Made by a program: the position numbers and the translations under genes. DNA of 64,000 bases, from the NCBI RefSeq assembly GCF_900167975.1, contig NZ_FUZU01000003.1:992001-1056000 (forward strand). Direction: 5' to 3'. Source of the DNA: Ohtaekwangia koreensis. Lineage in GTDB: Bacteria; Bacteroidota; Bacteroidia; Cytophagales; Cyclobacteriaceae. How positions within the stretch are numbered: position 1 is the first letter of the stretch; each line of letters starts with the position of its first letter. The notes beneath the pieces were generated by a model. It was not told where the DNA came from and ran no database searches. It was given only the letters and a program-made list of their open reading frames with translations. Positions 18,512 through 27,807 of the stretch are shown here, in pieces.

Positions 18512-18540
18512 AGTCTGCCTGACTTAACGCCCGGCAGACT
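18512..18540. terminator. Stem-loop between DUF4302 gene and small lipoprotein gene
   Basis: AGTCTGCC (18512-18519) pairs with GGCAGACT (18533-18540), an 8-base stem. In the minus direction it is followed by an AT-rich TTATTTTAA run. It could act as a partial terminator or as an RNA stabiliser lowering expression of the last gene. Confidence 0.4.
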
Positions 18541-18574
18541 ACCACTAACCTAACCTACTTAACAGTAAGTATCT

Positions 18575-19963
18575 TTATTGATTCAACAAGTATCCTGAAA
18601 AAGAATATTCCGGACTTTTCTGACTATAGAAGCCTCCTATCAATTGAAATCCTCCGGCTATATATTCGAGCTTGAAAGTATCTTTATCAAAGTGCTGAAG
18701 AATTACACGCAAGTCAAAGGAAATTACCTGGGCATTGTCATTTGAACCAATCGCAGTAAATTTCACATCGCCTGTATCATTTACTTCATACTCGTAAACA
18801 AATTTTGCCAGGAAACGACTCGTTACACCATTGCGTGTCTGCGCTATAACTACATCATAGTACATCAGTTTGTTAACCGGATCAAAAACATAACTCATCT
18901 CCTGGAGGGTAAGCGCGTAGGGACCAATCAGTAAACTGCCCGCGGCCTCGTTGTACGCTTCAATGAATGCATCGGATTGTCCCGGCAACCTGTTCACGCC
19001 TGGATTCTCTGGCATTAAAGCTCTTTTATAGGTGCGTCCAATCACACTATGCAACGGCGTGGCTGGATGAAAAAAGTAGGGCTCTGTATCATTCACCAAA
19101 TCAACCGGATTGGACAGTTGTACCGTATAGAGTCCTTTATCTTCATTCCAGAACAACTCCCGGAAACTATATGCTCCTATAGTAACGGGCGATTTCAATA
19201 CAATACCGTCCAGTGAAAAAGTAAAGGGCGATATAAAGGTCTCAATTTTACTCTCATCCGAAGAGAGATATTGTGCAGCAAACAGCTTGCTCCCTACATC
19301 GATCGCCAAAGGGACAGTGGTGTTGTTTGGTAACAGGAGCTTTAAACCTGTGTTGTCCTCCAGGTATACCGTTGTGCTTTGAAGAACATCTTCAATTCCA
19401 TCCTCTAAAATCCGGGATGTCTCTTGCTCGGTCGCTTTCAGCAGATATAGCTCTGTGCTGTGCTTCAAGCCTTTCATAATGATACTATCTCCGGATACTC
19501 TCACGAATGTAAATTCAAAATCAGACAGCAATCCTTCACCGCTTGTACCACCGTTAACATTGCCATCCGGATCGGCCGGTAAATGTATATAGGAGTATGT
19601 ATCAAATGTCAAAGTGGGTTTCTGCAAGGCCTTCAGTACCCACGTGCCGTCCATGGGCTGAGCAGCAGATGTCTCATTGAAGTCAGACACCATATTTACA
19701 GTACCATTTTCATTAAAATCAAAGTAATAAAAATAGCCACCACCTGCCTTGGTATATAGCATCGCCTTCCAGCCATGCGGAGCGCTGCGCAATAGTGTAT
19801 TATACTCCGTCAATGCCTCTTGCACACGCTCGTCGGTAGTTTCATTGAAGATCGGTTCATATTCATTGTCGCAGGCTGCCATTAGGATGACAACCCCGAT
19901 CGCGAACAGAACACTGCGTAATTGATTATTTTTTCTCATGCGCATTGCAATAAATAATTTCAT
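18575..19963 (-). CDS. DUF4302 domain-containing lipoprotein
   Basis: A 462-residue lipoprotein (lipobox LMAAC, Cys31). The ATG at 19963 is chosen because it lies just clear of the upstream stop (19965) and leads into the signal peptide. Earlier in-frame starts at 19999 and 19984 would overlap the metallohydrolase gene. The conserved DUF4302 opening is visible: ERVQEALTEYNTLLRSAPHGWKA followed by GGGYFYYFDFNENGTVNMVSDF. DUF4302 proteins are found next to SusCD pairs and the HExxH import-associated lipoprotein in many Bacteroidetes. Their function is unknown. A surface-exposed accessory role in substrate capture is inferred from the lipoprotein signal and the conserved neighbourhood. Confidence 0.88.
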   Translation of the reverse strand: MKLFIAMRMRKNNQLRSVLFAIGVVILMAACDNEYEPIFNETTDERVQEALTEYNTLLRSAPHGWKAMLYTKAGGGYFYYFDFNENGTVNMVSDFNETSAAQPMDGTWVLKALQKPTLTFDTYSYIHLPADPDGNVNGGTSGEGLLSDFEFTFVRVSGDSIIMKGLKHSTELYLLKATEQETSRILEDGIEDVLQSTTVYLEDNTGLKLLLPNNTTVPLAIDVGSKLFAAQYLSSDESKIETFISPFTFSLDGIVLKSPVTIGAYSFRELFWNEDKGLYTVQLSNPVDLVNDTEPYFFHPATPLHSVIGRTYKRALMPENPGVNRLPGQSDAFIEAYNEAAGSLLIGPYALTLQEMSYVFDPVNKLMYYDVVIAQTRNGVTSRFLAKFVYEYEVNDTGDVKFTAIGSNDNAQVISFDLRVILQHFDKDTFKLEYIAGGFQLIGGFYSQKSPEYSFSGYLLNQ

Positions 19964-19964
19964 A

Positions 19965-21338
19965 TTAGTTACCCAGTATTCCATATGTATAACCTTCATT
20001 CGGATTGCTTACAGGATAGAATCCAACAAAGCTGCTGGTAGGACACGATGATCGCTCCCACTCAATGTCGTATGTATAGCCCGCAAAAAAGTCGAGTATA
20101 TTATATACACCGTAATCCTCTGCCAGCATACGCGCATTCTCATCGTTATCTACATACCAGAATCCATAATGTCCGTCCTCAGTCTGGAATACTTCGAGAA
20201 TAAAATTCGCGACATAGTATATTCGTTCGCCTGGCCCATTGGTATGATAATGCAATTGCAAGTGCACATGTGTTTCGTCAGAATAATATAGTCTGAAGTA
20301 TGTATCGAGTCCATAACCTTTTGTCGTCAACAGATTGAAGTCTGTGAAAAAGGCAGTTGCAAATCCCGAAGGGTAACTATAGAAATTAAAATCGAATCGT
20401 ATCGCGGTGGAATCTTTTCCGTAGCCAAGTATATCGAAGAGTGGTGTTCGCTCTTCTACTGGCTCGCCCGGTGCAATCGCATTGATTGCTTCTTGTACTT
20501 TGGTTTGCAGCGCATAAAAATCAATATTATACTTTGCGCGAAAATATTCCACTACATATTGCTCTTTCTTCTTCAATAATTGTCGGGATGACGTATTGGT
20601 TTCACATGCTAAAATTCTTTCATACCCTTCTTTACCTTCTACTAACATGGTAGCAATCATTTCTACGAAATCTTCATCGGTGCTTGCCATGGCATAGCTT
20701 GTGATAAAACCCCGAGCCCTGGCTTCGCTTAAAGAAACCGAACTCCAGTTGGCAGTATAGTTACCGGCTGTCACTTCCTTGAACTCAGGCTGATAGGATA
20801 TATTTTGATTGAGGATGTGTCCAAATTCATGCTGTACAGTATGGATAAGTTGTTTGACACCGGCATTGTTGTGAGGATCAAAATCGTTAACAACAAACAG
20901 CACTACTTTACGTCCGCCTTCTGCAGTACCAATAGTGGTCGATCCATCATAATTATAGTTGGCACTGCCTACCAGCACAAATTGTTTAGGACAATATTCC
21001 TTTATAAAATTTGTAGCGGCTACCTGGTTATACGTTTCGATCCATACCTTCTTCACAACGTCCATAACACCTTGCACCTTCGTAACTGCAGGTGGTGTCA
21101 GGTTTTTGTAAGGGTCCAATTCGGAATTATCCCAGCGATACTTTACCTGTATATTATAAGGTGTGGTAAAATTATCTGTAAGCCAGTTGTCCAATTCTGT
21201 AGGTTCACGTGTGTCGTCATTTGTAACATAATCAGGATCGGACGTGTCATTTTCATTATATGGATCATTGCAGGCAGCACCTGTAAGAGCCAGTATAATC
21301 ATGATTGCAATTATATTCTTGTATTTCATAAATCTCAT
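19965..21338 (-). CDS. Substrate import-associated zinc metallohydrolase lipoprotein (HExxH)
   Basis: A 457-residue lipoprotein with lipobox ALTGAAC (Cys23). A zinc metallopeptidase motif HEFGH occupies residues 170-174 (Glu171 as the general base), in the context IHTVQHEFGHILNQN. Downstream, SYAMASTDEDFVEMIATM provides likely third-ligand and structural positions. This matches the family described as substrate import-associated zinc metallohydrolase lipoproteins, which are regularly encoded next to a SusC/SusD pair. It follows susD by 13 bases. It may trim a peptide or glycoprotein substrate at the cell surface before import, but no substrate is established. The presence of a peptidase rather than glycosidases suggests locus 2 handles something other than a plain polysaccharide. 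Confidence 0.9.
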   Translation of the reverse strand: MRFMKYKNIIAIMIILALTGAACNDPYNENDTSDPDYVTNDDTREPTELDNWLTDNFTTPYNIQVKYRWDNSELDPYKNLTPPAVTKVQGVMDVVKKVWIETYNQVAATNFIKEYCPKQFVLVGSANYNYDGSTTIGTAEGGRKVVLFVVNDFDPHNNAGVKQLIHTVQHEFGHILNQNISYQPEFKEVTAGNYTANWSSVSLSEARARGFITSYAMASTDEDFVEMIATMLVEGKEGYERILACETNTSSRQLLKKKEQYVVEYFRAKYNIDFYALQTKVQEAINAIAPGEPVEERTPLFDILGYGKDSTAIRFDFNFYSYPSGFATAFFTDFNLLTTKGYGLDTYFRLYYSDETHVHLQLHYHTNGPGERIYYVANFILEVFQTEDGHYGFWYVDNDENARMLAEDYGVYNILDFFAGYTYDIEWERSSCPTSSFVGFYPVSNPNEGYTYGILGN

Positions 21339-21351
21339 CCTTCAAAATTTA

Positions 21352-22836
21352 TTACCGTGGATTAGGTTCAAGTCCGCCCAATGAAATTGCTTCTGCCGGT
21401 ATTTGTAATACTCTTCGCGGATCACCAGCGGACAATACTATACCTTCACCATCGCGGATCAAATGTTCAACCGGAAGATCGTGTCGAAGTATATCAAACC
21501 AGCGGAGTCCTTCATGCAAAAATTCCGCCCTGCGCAAATCCAACACAGCAAGTAGTGTGGCTTCCTGATTAATGCTTTCCTGGTAGAAGTTATAGAGCTT
21601 GTGTGCATTGAGGTTATGGTATTCCGGTACGTAATTCGTGATCCGCTTACTCACGAGTACATTCATATCGTCCAGTGCTGCTGACAAGTTGTTTTGCATG
21701 GTATAGGCTTCAGCACGATTGAGCAATACTTCTTCAGCAGAGAAAAGTGGTATCACGGTATAGGTAAAACCCGTATTGGCATTTGTACCGGTGCGAACAA
21801 AGTGATCTTTAAATTTCGGCACAAAATATACCTGGCTAACCGAGCTATAGTATACCCAATAGGAATATTGGCCTTGTGTGGCATTGTAATCCAGAATGGC
21901 TGCCTTTGTGTTTACACCGGTGGTATATTTTAGCGTGTTGTAGGTAAAGGCCCAATCAGACAATGTCTCGCTCAGCAGCAGGTTTGCCTTTTCAGTAGAA
22001 CGGGTATAGGTAGTGATCAACTCATTCATGGCATAGCCTCTATATGTTGAGTTCCACGGACGCAGGCCAGCCGCTATATCCGTATTGGAAAATACCTGGT
22101 TCGCGTGTTCTATTACTTTGTTATAGTCTCTTTTGAATAAATAGAAACGTGTTGCAAAAGCATGTGCTGCTGCGCGTGTAAAGTGATAGCTCGGAACGCC
22201 ATCGGCATCGGCATCCTCGGTGTTATAACTTTGATCGTCAATCAACGGAAGTCCATCGGTGAGATCTTTCTCAATCATGGTATATACATACTCTACTGTA
22301 TGCCGATCGTACTTTTTCAAAGATTCAGTTTCGGGTTCCGTTACATACGGTATACCGGGATAGTATGCCGCTGTAGCAGCCTTATAGGTTTTAGCAAAAA
22401 GTGCTACCAGCATAAAGTGTGCATAGGCGCGTGCCACCAACGCTTCACCGCGTTGCGCATCATATACCGGAAAATTGCCTTCGCGTTCTATGGCTTGCAA
22501 GGCATGGTTCGCTGCTGCGATCGCGGTATAGCATGAGTTCCAGTAGTTCTCCGGTGTATCCTGCGCTGTTGAATTTACATTGCGCCAAAAGTATGGATCT
22601 GTATTCCGCACATCCTGCGATTGAGACGGATTATCTTCTACGTTATCGGACATTGCTTCGCAGAATGGTATATAATTCCCTTCGGGATACGCAGTCACCA
22701 ATAGCTCTGCGATCTTTTCCTTCGAATCGAGAATGGTGCGATTGTCGGGTACCTTGGAAAGAAAGTCCTCGCATCCGCTTAGCGCTATACTTAGTACGAG
22801 CAGGCTGACTATATATTTTTTCATGGCTACCTTCAT
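21352..22836 (-). CDS. SusD/RagB-family nutrient-binding lipoprotein (locus 2)
   Basis: A 494-residue lipoprotein with lipobox ALSGC (Cys22). SusD landmarks are FLSKVPDNRTILDSKEKIAELL at the N-terminus, a TPR-like region with ALVARAYAHFMLVALFAKTY, and the C-terminal LNRAEAYTMQNNLSAALDDMN and RRAEFLHEGLRWFDILRHDLPV segments. The very C-terminus (DPRRVLQIPAEAISLGGLEPNPR) is the usual SusD ending. It lies 4 bases after susC, so the pair is translated together. It binds the substrate at the outer face of the outer membrane and hands it to the SusC channel. It is only distantly like the SusD at 12102-13595, which implies a different ligand. Confidence 0.95.
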   Translation of the reverse strand: MKVAMKKYIVSLLVLSIALSGCEDFLSKVPDNRTILDSKEKIAELLVTAYPEGNYIPFCEAMSDNVEDNPSQSQDVRNTDPYFWRNVNSTAQDTPENYWNSCYTAIAAANHALQAIEREGNFPVYDAQRGEALVARAYAHFMLVALFAKTYKAATAAYYPGIPYVTEPETESLKKYDRHTVEYVYTMIEKDLTDGLPLIDDQSYNTEDADADGVPSYHFTRAAAHAFATRFYLFKRDYNKVIEHANQVFSNTDIAAGLRPWNSTYRGYAMNELITTYTRSTEKANLLLSETLSDWAFTYNTLKYTTGVNTKAAILDYNATQGQYSYWVYYSSVSQVYFVPKFKDHFVRTGTNANTGFTYTVIPLFSAEEVLLNRAEAYTMQNNLSAALDDMNVLVSKRITNYVPEYHNLNAHKLYNFYQESINQEATLLAVLDLRRAEFLHEGLRWFDILRHDLPVEHLIRDGEGIVLSAGDPRRVLQIPAEAISLGGLEPNPR

Positions 22837-22840
22837 TTCG

Positions 22841-25800
22841 TTAGAGGTTGAGTTTTATAGTTGCTGTAATCTGCTTCGGCACTGGCATGGCCACACCACC
22901 AGACGAATAGAATTCAGGATCCTGTCCGTATAATTTCTTATCAGCGTATAGCAACAGTAAATTAGTTCCAGTCAACGTAAGCGATGCGTTGCTTAACCCA
23001 GTGTTTGCAAGTAGTTTGGAGGGCAGCATATAGGACAATGAAATCGTACGCATGCGAATGAATCCTCCGTCCACAACCCGGGCCGTTGAATAGTTATAGT
23101 TATTGTATGGATATATAGATCCCAATCGGCTAAGCGAAGTGAGATCCAGTATAGAAGGCACATTCGTATGCTGCTCATCTCCCGGCAATACCCAACGGTC
23201 GAGGAACTCACGTGGCATAGCATCGAGATCAGAGTAACGTGTTTTGAATGCAGGATTCAACCGGATCTTATTACCAGCCTGGTATGTGAGGAATATATTC
23301 AGTGTGATATTCCTATACTTGAATATATTTGATAAGCCACCGGTTACAGTAGGATCAACGGAGCCCTCATACTTGAGGTGTTGGATGTTAGGACTTTGCA
23401 AAAATACATCTGAGCTTAAATTTCCATCCTGGTTGATAAACAACGGCATGCCGGATTCAGGATCGAGTCCTTTATAGTCTACCGAGAATAATCCTCTCAC
23501 CGGATATCCTTCCATGGCGCCTCCTTCCGGAAATACAAGGTTGAAAATGCGCGGTTCATTACGCAGGTTCGTGATCTTACTTTTATTATAGCTGAATACA
23601 TAGTTTGTATTCCAGCTCCACTGCGTGCGATTAAATATAGTTGCACCTATAGTCAGATCCACTCCGCGCGATTTCATATCAGCATAGTTGATCGCTTTAT
23701 AAGGCTCGCCTCCTATACCGGATGTTTTTATAATGCTGATCAGGTCGAATTGATTGCGTTTATAAAAGTCAGCAGTAATCACAAGCTTATTGAAGAGACC
23801 GGTGTTGAAGCCAACGTTCATCTCGTATTGCTTCTCCCAGGTGAGATCCGAATTTTCAAGGCTTTCTATACCGATCAATGATTCACCTTCATTTAAATAA
23901 GGCCTTCGTGTAGCAGCCGTTCGAAATACAACGGAGGCATTGTTGGCATTACCGGTGTTGGCGGTAAGTCCATAGCCCGCTTTCAGTGTGAGGAAATCTA
24001 TAGCTTGTGCGCTTTCCATAAAACGCTCGCTATCTATATTCCATGCACCACTCACATTCCATGTAGGCAACCACCGGGCTGTACGCGATTCACCCAGACG
24101 ATTTGATCCGTCCATCCGCACAGTGGCGTTGAGTACATATTTACTCTTATACGAATACGTGGTGCCCGCATAAAAACTTGCATAGCGTTCATAGCCATAG
24201 CCCATACCGAAGTAGTTAAAGTTTCCTTCGAGCAATTGTTTGATGAGCAGATAATCGGTATAAGGAACACCACCTCTGCTATATTGATAGCCATAACCGT
24301 TGGCAAATGAAGTCTGGCGATCAACCTGACGGATCTCCTGCCCTGCCACCAGATTTATGCTATGTATACCTGTGAATGTATGATTCCAGGTTAACTGATT
24401 TTTAAAATAGTAACTCGCCATCTTGTCATCTGTACGATTATAGAAACCGCCTTGTGGCAACACCACTACCGGGTCTACATTCGGATAATCCGGATTAACG
24501 TACAGAAATTTATTTCCCATACGAATAATCTGTGAACCATCGGCCCTATAGGCTTCCGCCATGTTCGAACCTTCTTCAACCTTGTGTTCCGTTACTGTAC
24601 TCACGGAGCGCGCTGAGCCTATAAAATCGTACTTCAATTCTTTCAGGAGCTGATAACTGAATTCACCCTGTAGTTTGAAATCAAGCTGGTTAAGATCTAT
24701 ATAGTTTTTATTGACTTCGTTGATGATGTTGAACGGAGCATAGTTGCGTGTGAAGTATTCCAATTTACCTTCTTCATCATAGGCGGTTAATACACGACTC
24801 GTATTCAATGCATAGCTAAATGGGTTGATATCAAAATCGCGATCGTATCCACCTTCTACTACATTCGTTTGACGAGACACTGTACCGGGTGCACGCTGAT
24901 CGCGCACCGAACCGGAAGCTATAATTCCCAGACTTGCTTTATCGGAGATCTTAAAATTACCACGAGCGTTCGCGGTATAGCGTTTTACATTGTCAGCAAT
25001 AGACCACCCGTTGTCATTGTAATAACTGGTAGAGAAATATAGTTGTGACGCTTCAGTACCTCCGGAAACACCTAATGAATGTTCCTGTACAAAAGAGTTA
25101 TCGAAGAGTATATCAAACCAATCGGTGTTGGCGGTTGCATAACGTTGCAGGAACGCACGCCTGCCCGCATCTGTGTTGGGAAGGTCGAAATCATCCGAGC
25201 CGTTATTATAAGAATCGTTTATGATGTTATACATCTTGGTATATACACCACCGTTGGGCAGATTCGCTACATCAGCATGGTTCAACAATCCCTTGCGTTC
25301 CATCTCGGTATATACCGACATCTGGTCTACGGAATTCAGAATATTATAGTCGTTATAGGAAGGCCTGAGGTATGTTGAAAAATTACCGGTATAGGTGATC
25401 TGCGGTTTTCCAATGCGGCCTTTTTTAGTTGTGATCACGATCACACCATCTTTAGCGCGAGCGCCATACAACGCAGTGGCTGAAGCGTCTTTCAGAATCG
25501 TAATGTTGGCTATATCATCCGCATTGAGACCAGCCACGGATGAACCGATCAGCGTGCTGGGATCTCCCGTGGTCAATTGTTCTGCCGATACATTGACAAC
25601 ATCTTCGAGTACAACACCATCAATTACCCAAAGTGGTTTATTATCTCCGGTGATAGATGTGGCTCCGCGCACACGAATCTTCGGAGCTGCACCAAATGTA
25701 CCGGATACGTTTTGAACCGAAACTCCGGCCGCACGTCCCTGTAACATGCGGCTCAGATCAACGGTGCCTTCAGTTTTTATATCTTGTGCCGAAAGACTTA

Positions 25801-26476
25801 CAACGGATCCTGTAAAGAGTCGTTCATCAACAACCTGATACCCGGTTGATACTACGGATACTTCTTTCAGTGTTGTGATATCTTCCGTGAGCTCTATATC
25901 TATACTGCTTTGATTGTTGACGACTATATCTATAGGTGCATACCCGATGAAGGAGAATGTTAACGTTGATCCCTTCTCTACTTCAAGGGAGTATTCACCA
26001 TTCGCATTGGTTATTGTTCCGCGAGGCGATCCCTTTACGGTAACATTTACTCCTGGTAGTGGTTGCTTATCCGTAGAGGATACAACCCTGCCGCGCACAA
26101 TGATCGACTCCTGTGAATTCTTCGGGGCTATAACAATCAGGTTGCCCTCCAGAATTTTATAGGTCAGATTTGTAGGTGCAAGCAATTTCACCAGTACATT
26201 CTGAAGTGATTCATTCTTTGCCGAGACCGAAACTTTTTTATTCAGATCAGCAAAAGAATCATTGAAGAAAAAAGAATATTCACTCTCTTTCTCAATGACG
26301 CGAAACACTTCGCGTAGCGTAACGTCTTTCAGTTCAATGCTTAGATCCTGTGAACTCGCATTCGATGCAAGGGCAACACCTACAGGAATCAATAAAAAAA
26401 GCCAGATTCTCATAACCACCGTTATTTTATTCAATACTGACCGGACACAGACTTGGCCGTATCTTATTTTTTTCAT
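22841..26476 (-). CDS. SusC/RagA TonB-dependent transporter with STN signalling domain (locus 2)
   Basis: A 1211-residue protein. After the signal peptide (to about residue 43, NASSQ), residues ~44-115 form a secretin/TonB N-terminal (STN) domain (LSIELKDVTLREVFRVIEKESEYSFFF). Next come the carboxypeptidase-like domain (RGRVVSSTDKQPLPGVNVTVKG), the plug with the SusC signature (ITILKDASATALYGARAKDG) and the barrel, ending in TATIKLNL. STN domains contact a periplasmic FecR C-terminal domain, and fecR and an ECF sigma gene lie directly upstream. The protein is therefore probably both transporter and sensor for its own expression. A 201-base gap with a 13-pair hairpin separates it from fecR. 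Confidence 0.95.
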   Translation of the reverse strand: MKKIRYGQVCVRSVLNKITVVMRIWLFLLIPVGVALASNASSQDLSIELKDVTLREVFRVIEKESEYSFFFNDSFADLNKKVSVSAKNESLQNVLVKLLAPTNLTYKILEGNLIVIAPKNSQESIIVRGRVVSSTDKQPLPGVNVTVKGSPRGTITNANGEYSLEVEKGSTLTFSFIGYAPIDIVVNNQSSIDIELTEDITTLKEVSVVSTGYQVVDERLFTGSVVSLSAQDIKTEGTVDLSRMLQGRAAGVSVQNVSGTFGAAPKIRVRGATSITGDNKPLWVIDGVVLEDVVNVSAEQLTTGDPSTLIGSSVAGLNADDIANITILKDASATALYGARAKDGVIVITTKKGRIGKPQITYTGNFSTYLRPSYNDYNILNSVDQMSVYTEMERKGLLNHADVANLPNGGVYTKMYNIINDSYNNGSDDFDLPNTDAGRRAFLQRYATANTDWFDILFDNSFVQEHSLGVSGGTEASQLYFSTSYYNDNGWSIADNVKRYTANARGNFKISDKASLGIIASGSVRDQRAPGTVSRQTNVVEGGYDRDFDINPFSYALNTSRVLTAYDEEGKLEYFTRNYAPFNIINEVNKNYIDLNQLDFKLQGEFSYQLLKELKYDFIGSARSVSTVTEHKVEEGSNMAEAYRADGSQIIRMGNKFLYVNPDYPNVDPVVVLPQGGFYNRTDDKMASYYFKNQLTWNHTFTGIHSINLVAGQEIRQVDRQTSFANGYGYQYSRGGVPYTDYLLIKQLLEGNFNYFGMGYGYERYASFYAGTTYSYKSKYVLNATVRMDGSNRLGESRTARWLPTWNVSGAWNIDSERFMESAQAIDFLTLKAGYGLTANTGNANNASVVFRTAATRRPYLNEGESLIGIESLENSDLTWEKQYEMNVGFNTGLFNKLVITADFYKRNQFDLISIIKTSGIGGEPYKAINYADMKSRGVDLTIGATIFNRTQWSWNTNYVFSYNKSKITNLRNEPRIFNLVFPEGGAMEGYPVRGLFSVDYKGLDPESGMPLFINQDGNLSSDVFLQSPNIQHLKYEGSVDPTVTGGLSNIFKYRNITLNIFLTYQAGNKIRLNPAFKTRYSDLDAMPREFLDRWVLPGDEQHTNVPSILDLTSLSRLGSIYPYNNYNYSTARVVDGGFIRMRTISLSYMLPSKLLANTGLSNASLTLTGTNLLLLYADKKLYGQDPEFYSSGGVAMPVPKQITATIKLNL

Positions 26477-26558
26477 AGAATTAAATGGGATTTGGTTAAC
26501 AAAAAGGAGTATTGCCTCCGCTTGAAAAAGCGTGGCAGACTGTTTACCAGTCCTTCAA

Positions 26559-26590
26559 GGATCAGGAGATGTGACAGCATCTTTTGATCC
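26559..26590. other. Hairpin in susC leader / downstream of fecR
   Basis: Bases 26559-26571 pair with 26578-26590 over 13 positions (two G-U) around a six-base loop. It sits between the fecR stop (26678) and the susC start (26476). No T-run follows in the transcribed direction, so it looks more like a leader structure or processing site that lets susC be expressed differently from fecR than like a simple terminator. Confidence 0.45.
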
Positions 26591-26677
26591 CCTTTTATTT
26601 TATGGCGTTGGTCAGCTGTGGTGTTGGTATAAACTATGCATGATGTTGGGTTTAGGGTTCGTGTATATATAGTTTCG

Positions 26678-27760
26678 TTACGGAACTTGCAAAGAGTTGT
26701 ATTTAGATTTTGTCGATTGGTTCTCCCGAAGCGTTACTGTTTTCTCCGCAATGGTAAATTCAATAGGTGATGTGAGTGATAATGCTTTCAGCACCTGCTC
26801 CAGACTAAGCTGTCGCAAGCGACCCGTATATCTATAGCGCTGCAGTTCCTCATCCTGAAAATTTATTTTGATATCGTAAAGCCGTTCGATCTTTTTTGCA
26901 AGTTCATTCAGCGACTCACCTTGCACTGATAACCATCCATCTTTCCAGGCAGTCTCCATGGCTGCGTCAACTCCCCGCTCAACCTGAAAGGTATATTCTC
27001 CCGCAAAGGCTGCACCTCTATTGCTTGTTCTTGAAGCGATGAGTTTCTCATTGGGTTTTAACGGAGTAACTTCAGTTTTACCTGCCTTGGTCGTGCGCTC
27101 GATGTTGATCAGTCCACGTACAAGCGTGGTGGTTGCACGGTCATCGTCACTGTACGCTTTGATGTTAAAGGCTGTTCCCAGTACCGCCACGGTATACAAC
27201 GGTGTCTCTACACGAAACGGAACTTTCATTTTCACGACATCAAAAAAAGCTTCGCCTTCCAATCTTAAATGACGGTTCTCTGCTCCGAAATCTTTATTGA
27301 AAGTAATTTTGCTTTTAGCATTTAACCACACGTGAGAACTATCGGGTAAGGTTACATACGTCTTGGAGCCTGCCGGTGCTTCTATTGTTGTGAGTTGCGC
27401 AGTGTTGTCTGAATTTGAAAGTATACCGCTAAAGCGAGCCCCTATAAAAAAAGATATAGCCATGCATACAAGGAACACCGCGGCATAGCGAAGCCACGGT
27501 ATCGCTGTACGTTGCTCGCGGACTGGCACCTGCTGACGTATCGTGTCCCATACGAGTTTCCAATCTTTTTCTGCATTGATCTGTTGATAGGGCAACCCGT
27601 CCATCTTCAGCCAATACTTTTCAACCAATGTGAACTCTTGCTGAAAGGCAAGATCATTTTTCAATGCTTCCCATTCTGCTTGTTCATCAGCATTCAATCC
27701 ACTGGTTAATACCTTGGTGGCCAGGTACCATTTTCGCTCATTCAATTCGTGCTCTTGCAT
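26678..27760 (-). CDS. FecR-family anti-sigma factor
   Basis: A 360-residue single-pass membrane protein. Residues 1-85 are a cytoplasmic anti-sigma part (ADEQAEWEALKND). One transmembrane helix follows at about 87-105 (RYAAVFLVCMAISFFIGA). Next is the periplasmic FecR domain (TIEAPAGSKTYVTLPDSSHVWLNAKSKITF, GEAFFDVVKMKVPFRVETP, VAVLGTAFNIKAY), and then a DUF4974-type C-terminal domain (ELAKKIERLYDIKINFQDEEL). FecR proteins hold an ECF sigma factor inactive until the STN domain of the transporter signals substrate. The partner sigma gene is at 29743-30300 and the sensor SusC is directly downstream. A T9SS-exported protein gene is interposed between sigma and fecR, which is unusual. Confidence 0.94.
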   Translation of the reverse strand: MQEHELNERKWYLATKVLTSGLNADEQAEWEALKNDLAFQQEFTLVEKYWLKMDGLPYQQINAEKDWKLVWDTIRQQVPVREQRTAIPWLRYAAVFLVCMAISFFIGARFSGILSNSDNTAQLTTIEAPAGSKTYVTLPDSSHVWLNAKSKITFNKDFGAENRHLRLEGEAFFDVVKMKVPFRVETPLYTVAVLGTAFNIKAYSDDDRATTTLVRGLINIERTTKAGKTEVTPLKPNEKLIASRTSNRGAAFAGEYTFQVERGVDAAMETAWKDGWLSVQGESLNELAKKIERLYDIKINFQDEELQRYRYTGRLRQLSLEQVLKALSLTSPIEFTIAEKTVTLRENQSTKSKYNSLQVP

Positions 27761-27807
27761 ACGGTATATAGTATAGGGTAACTGTTTATAGTTCGGACAT
27801 ATATATT

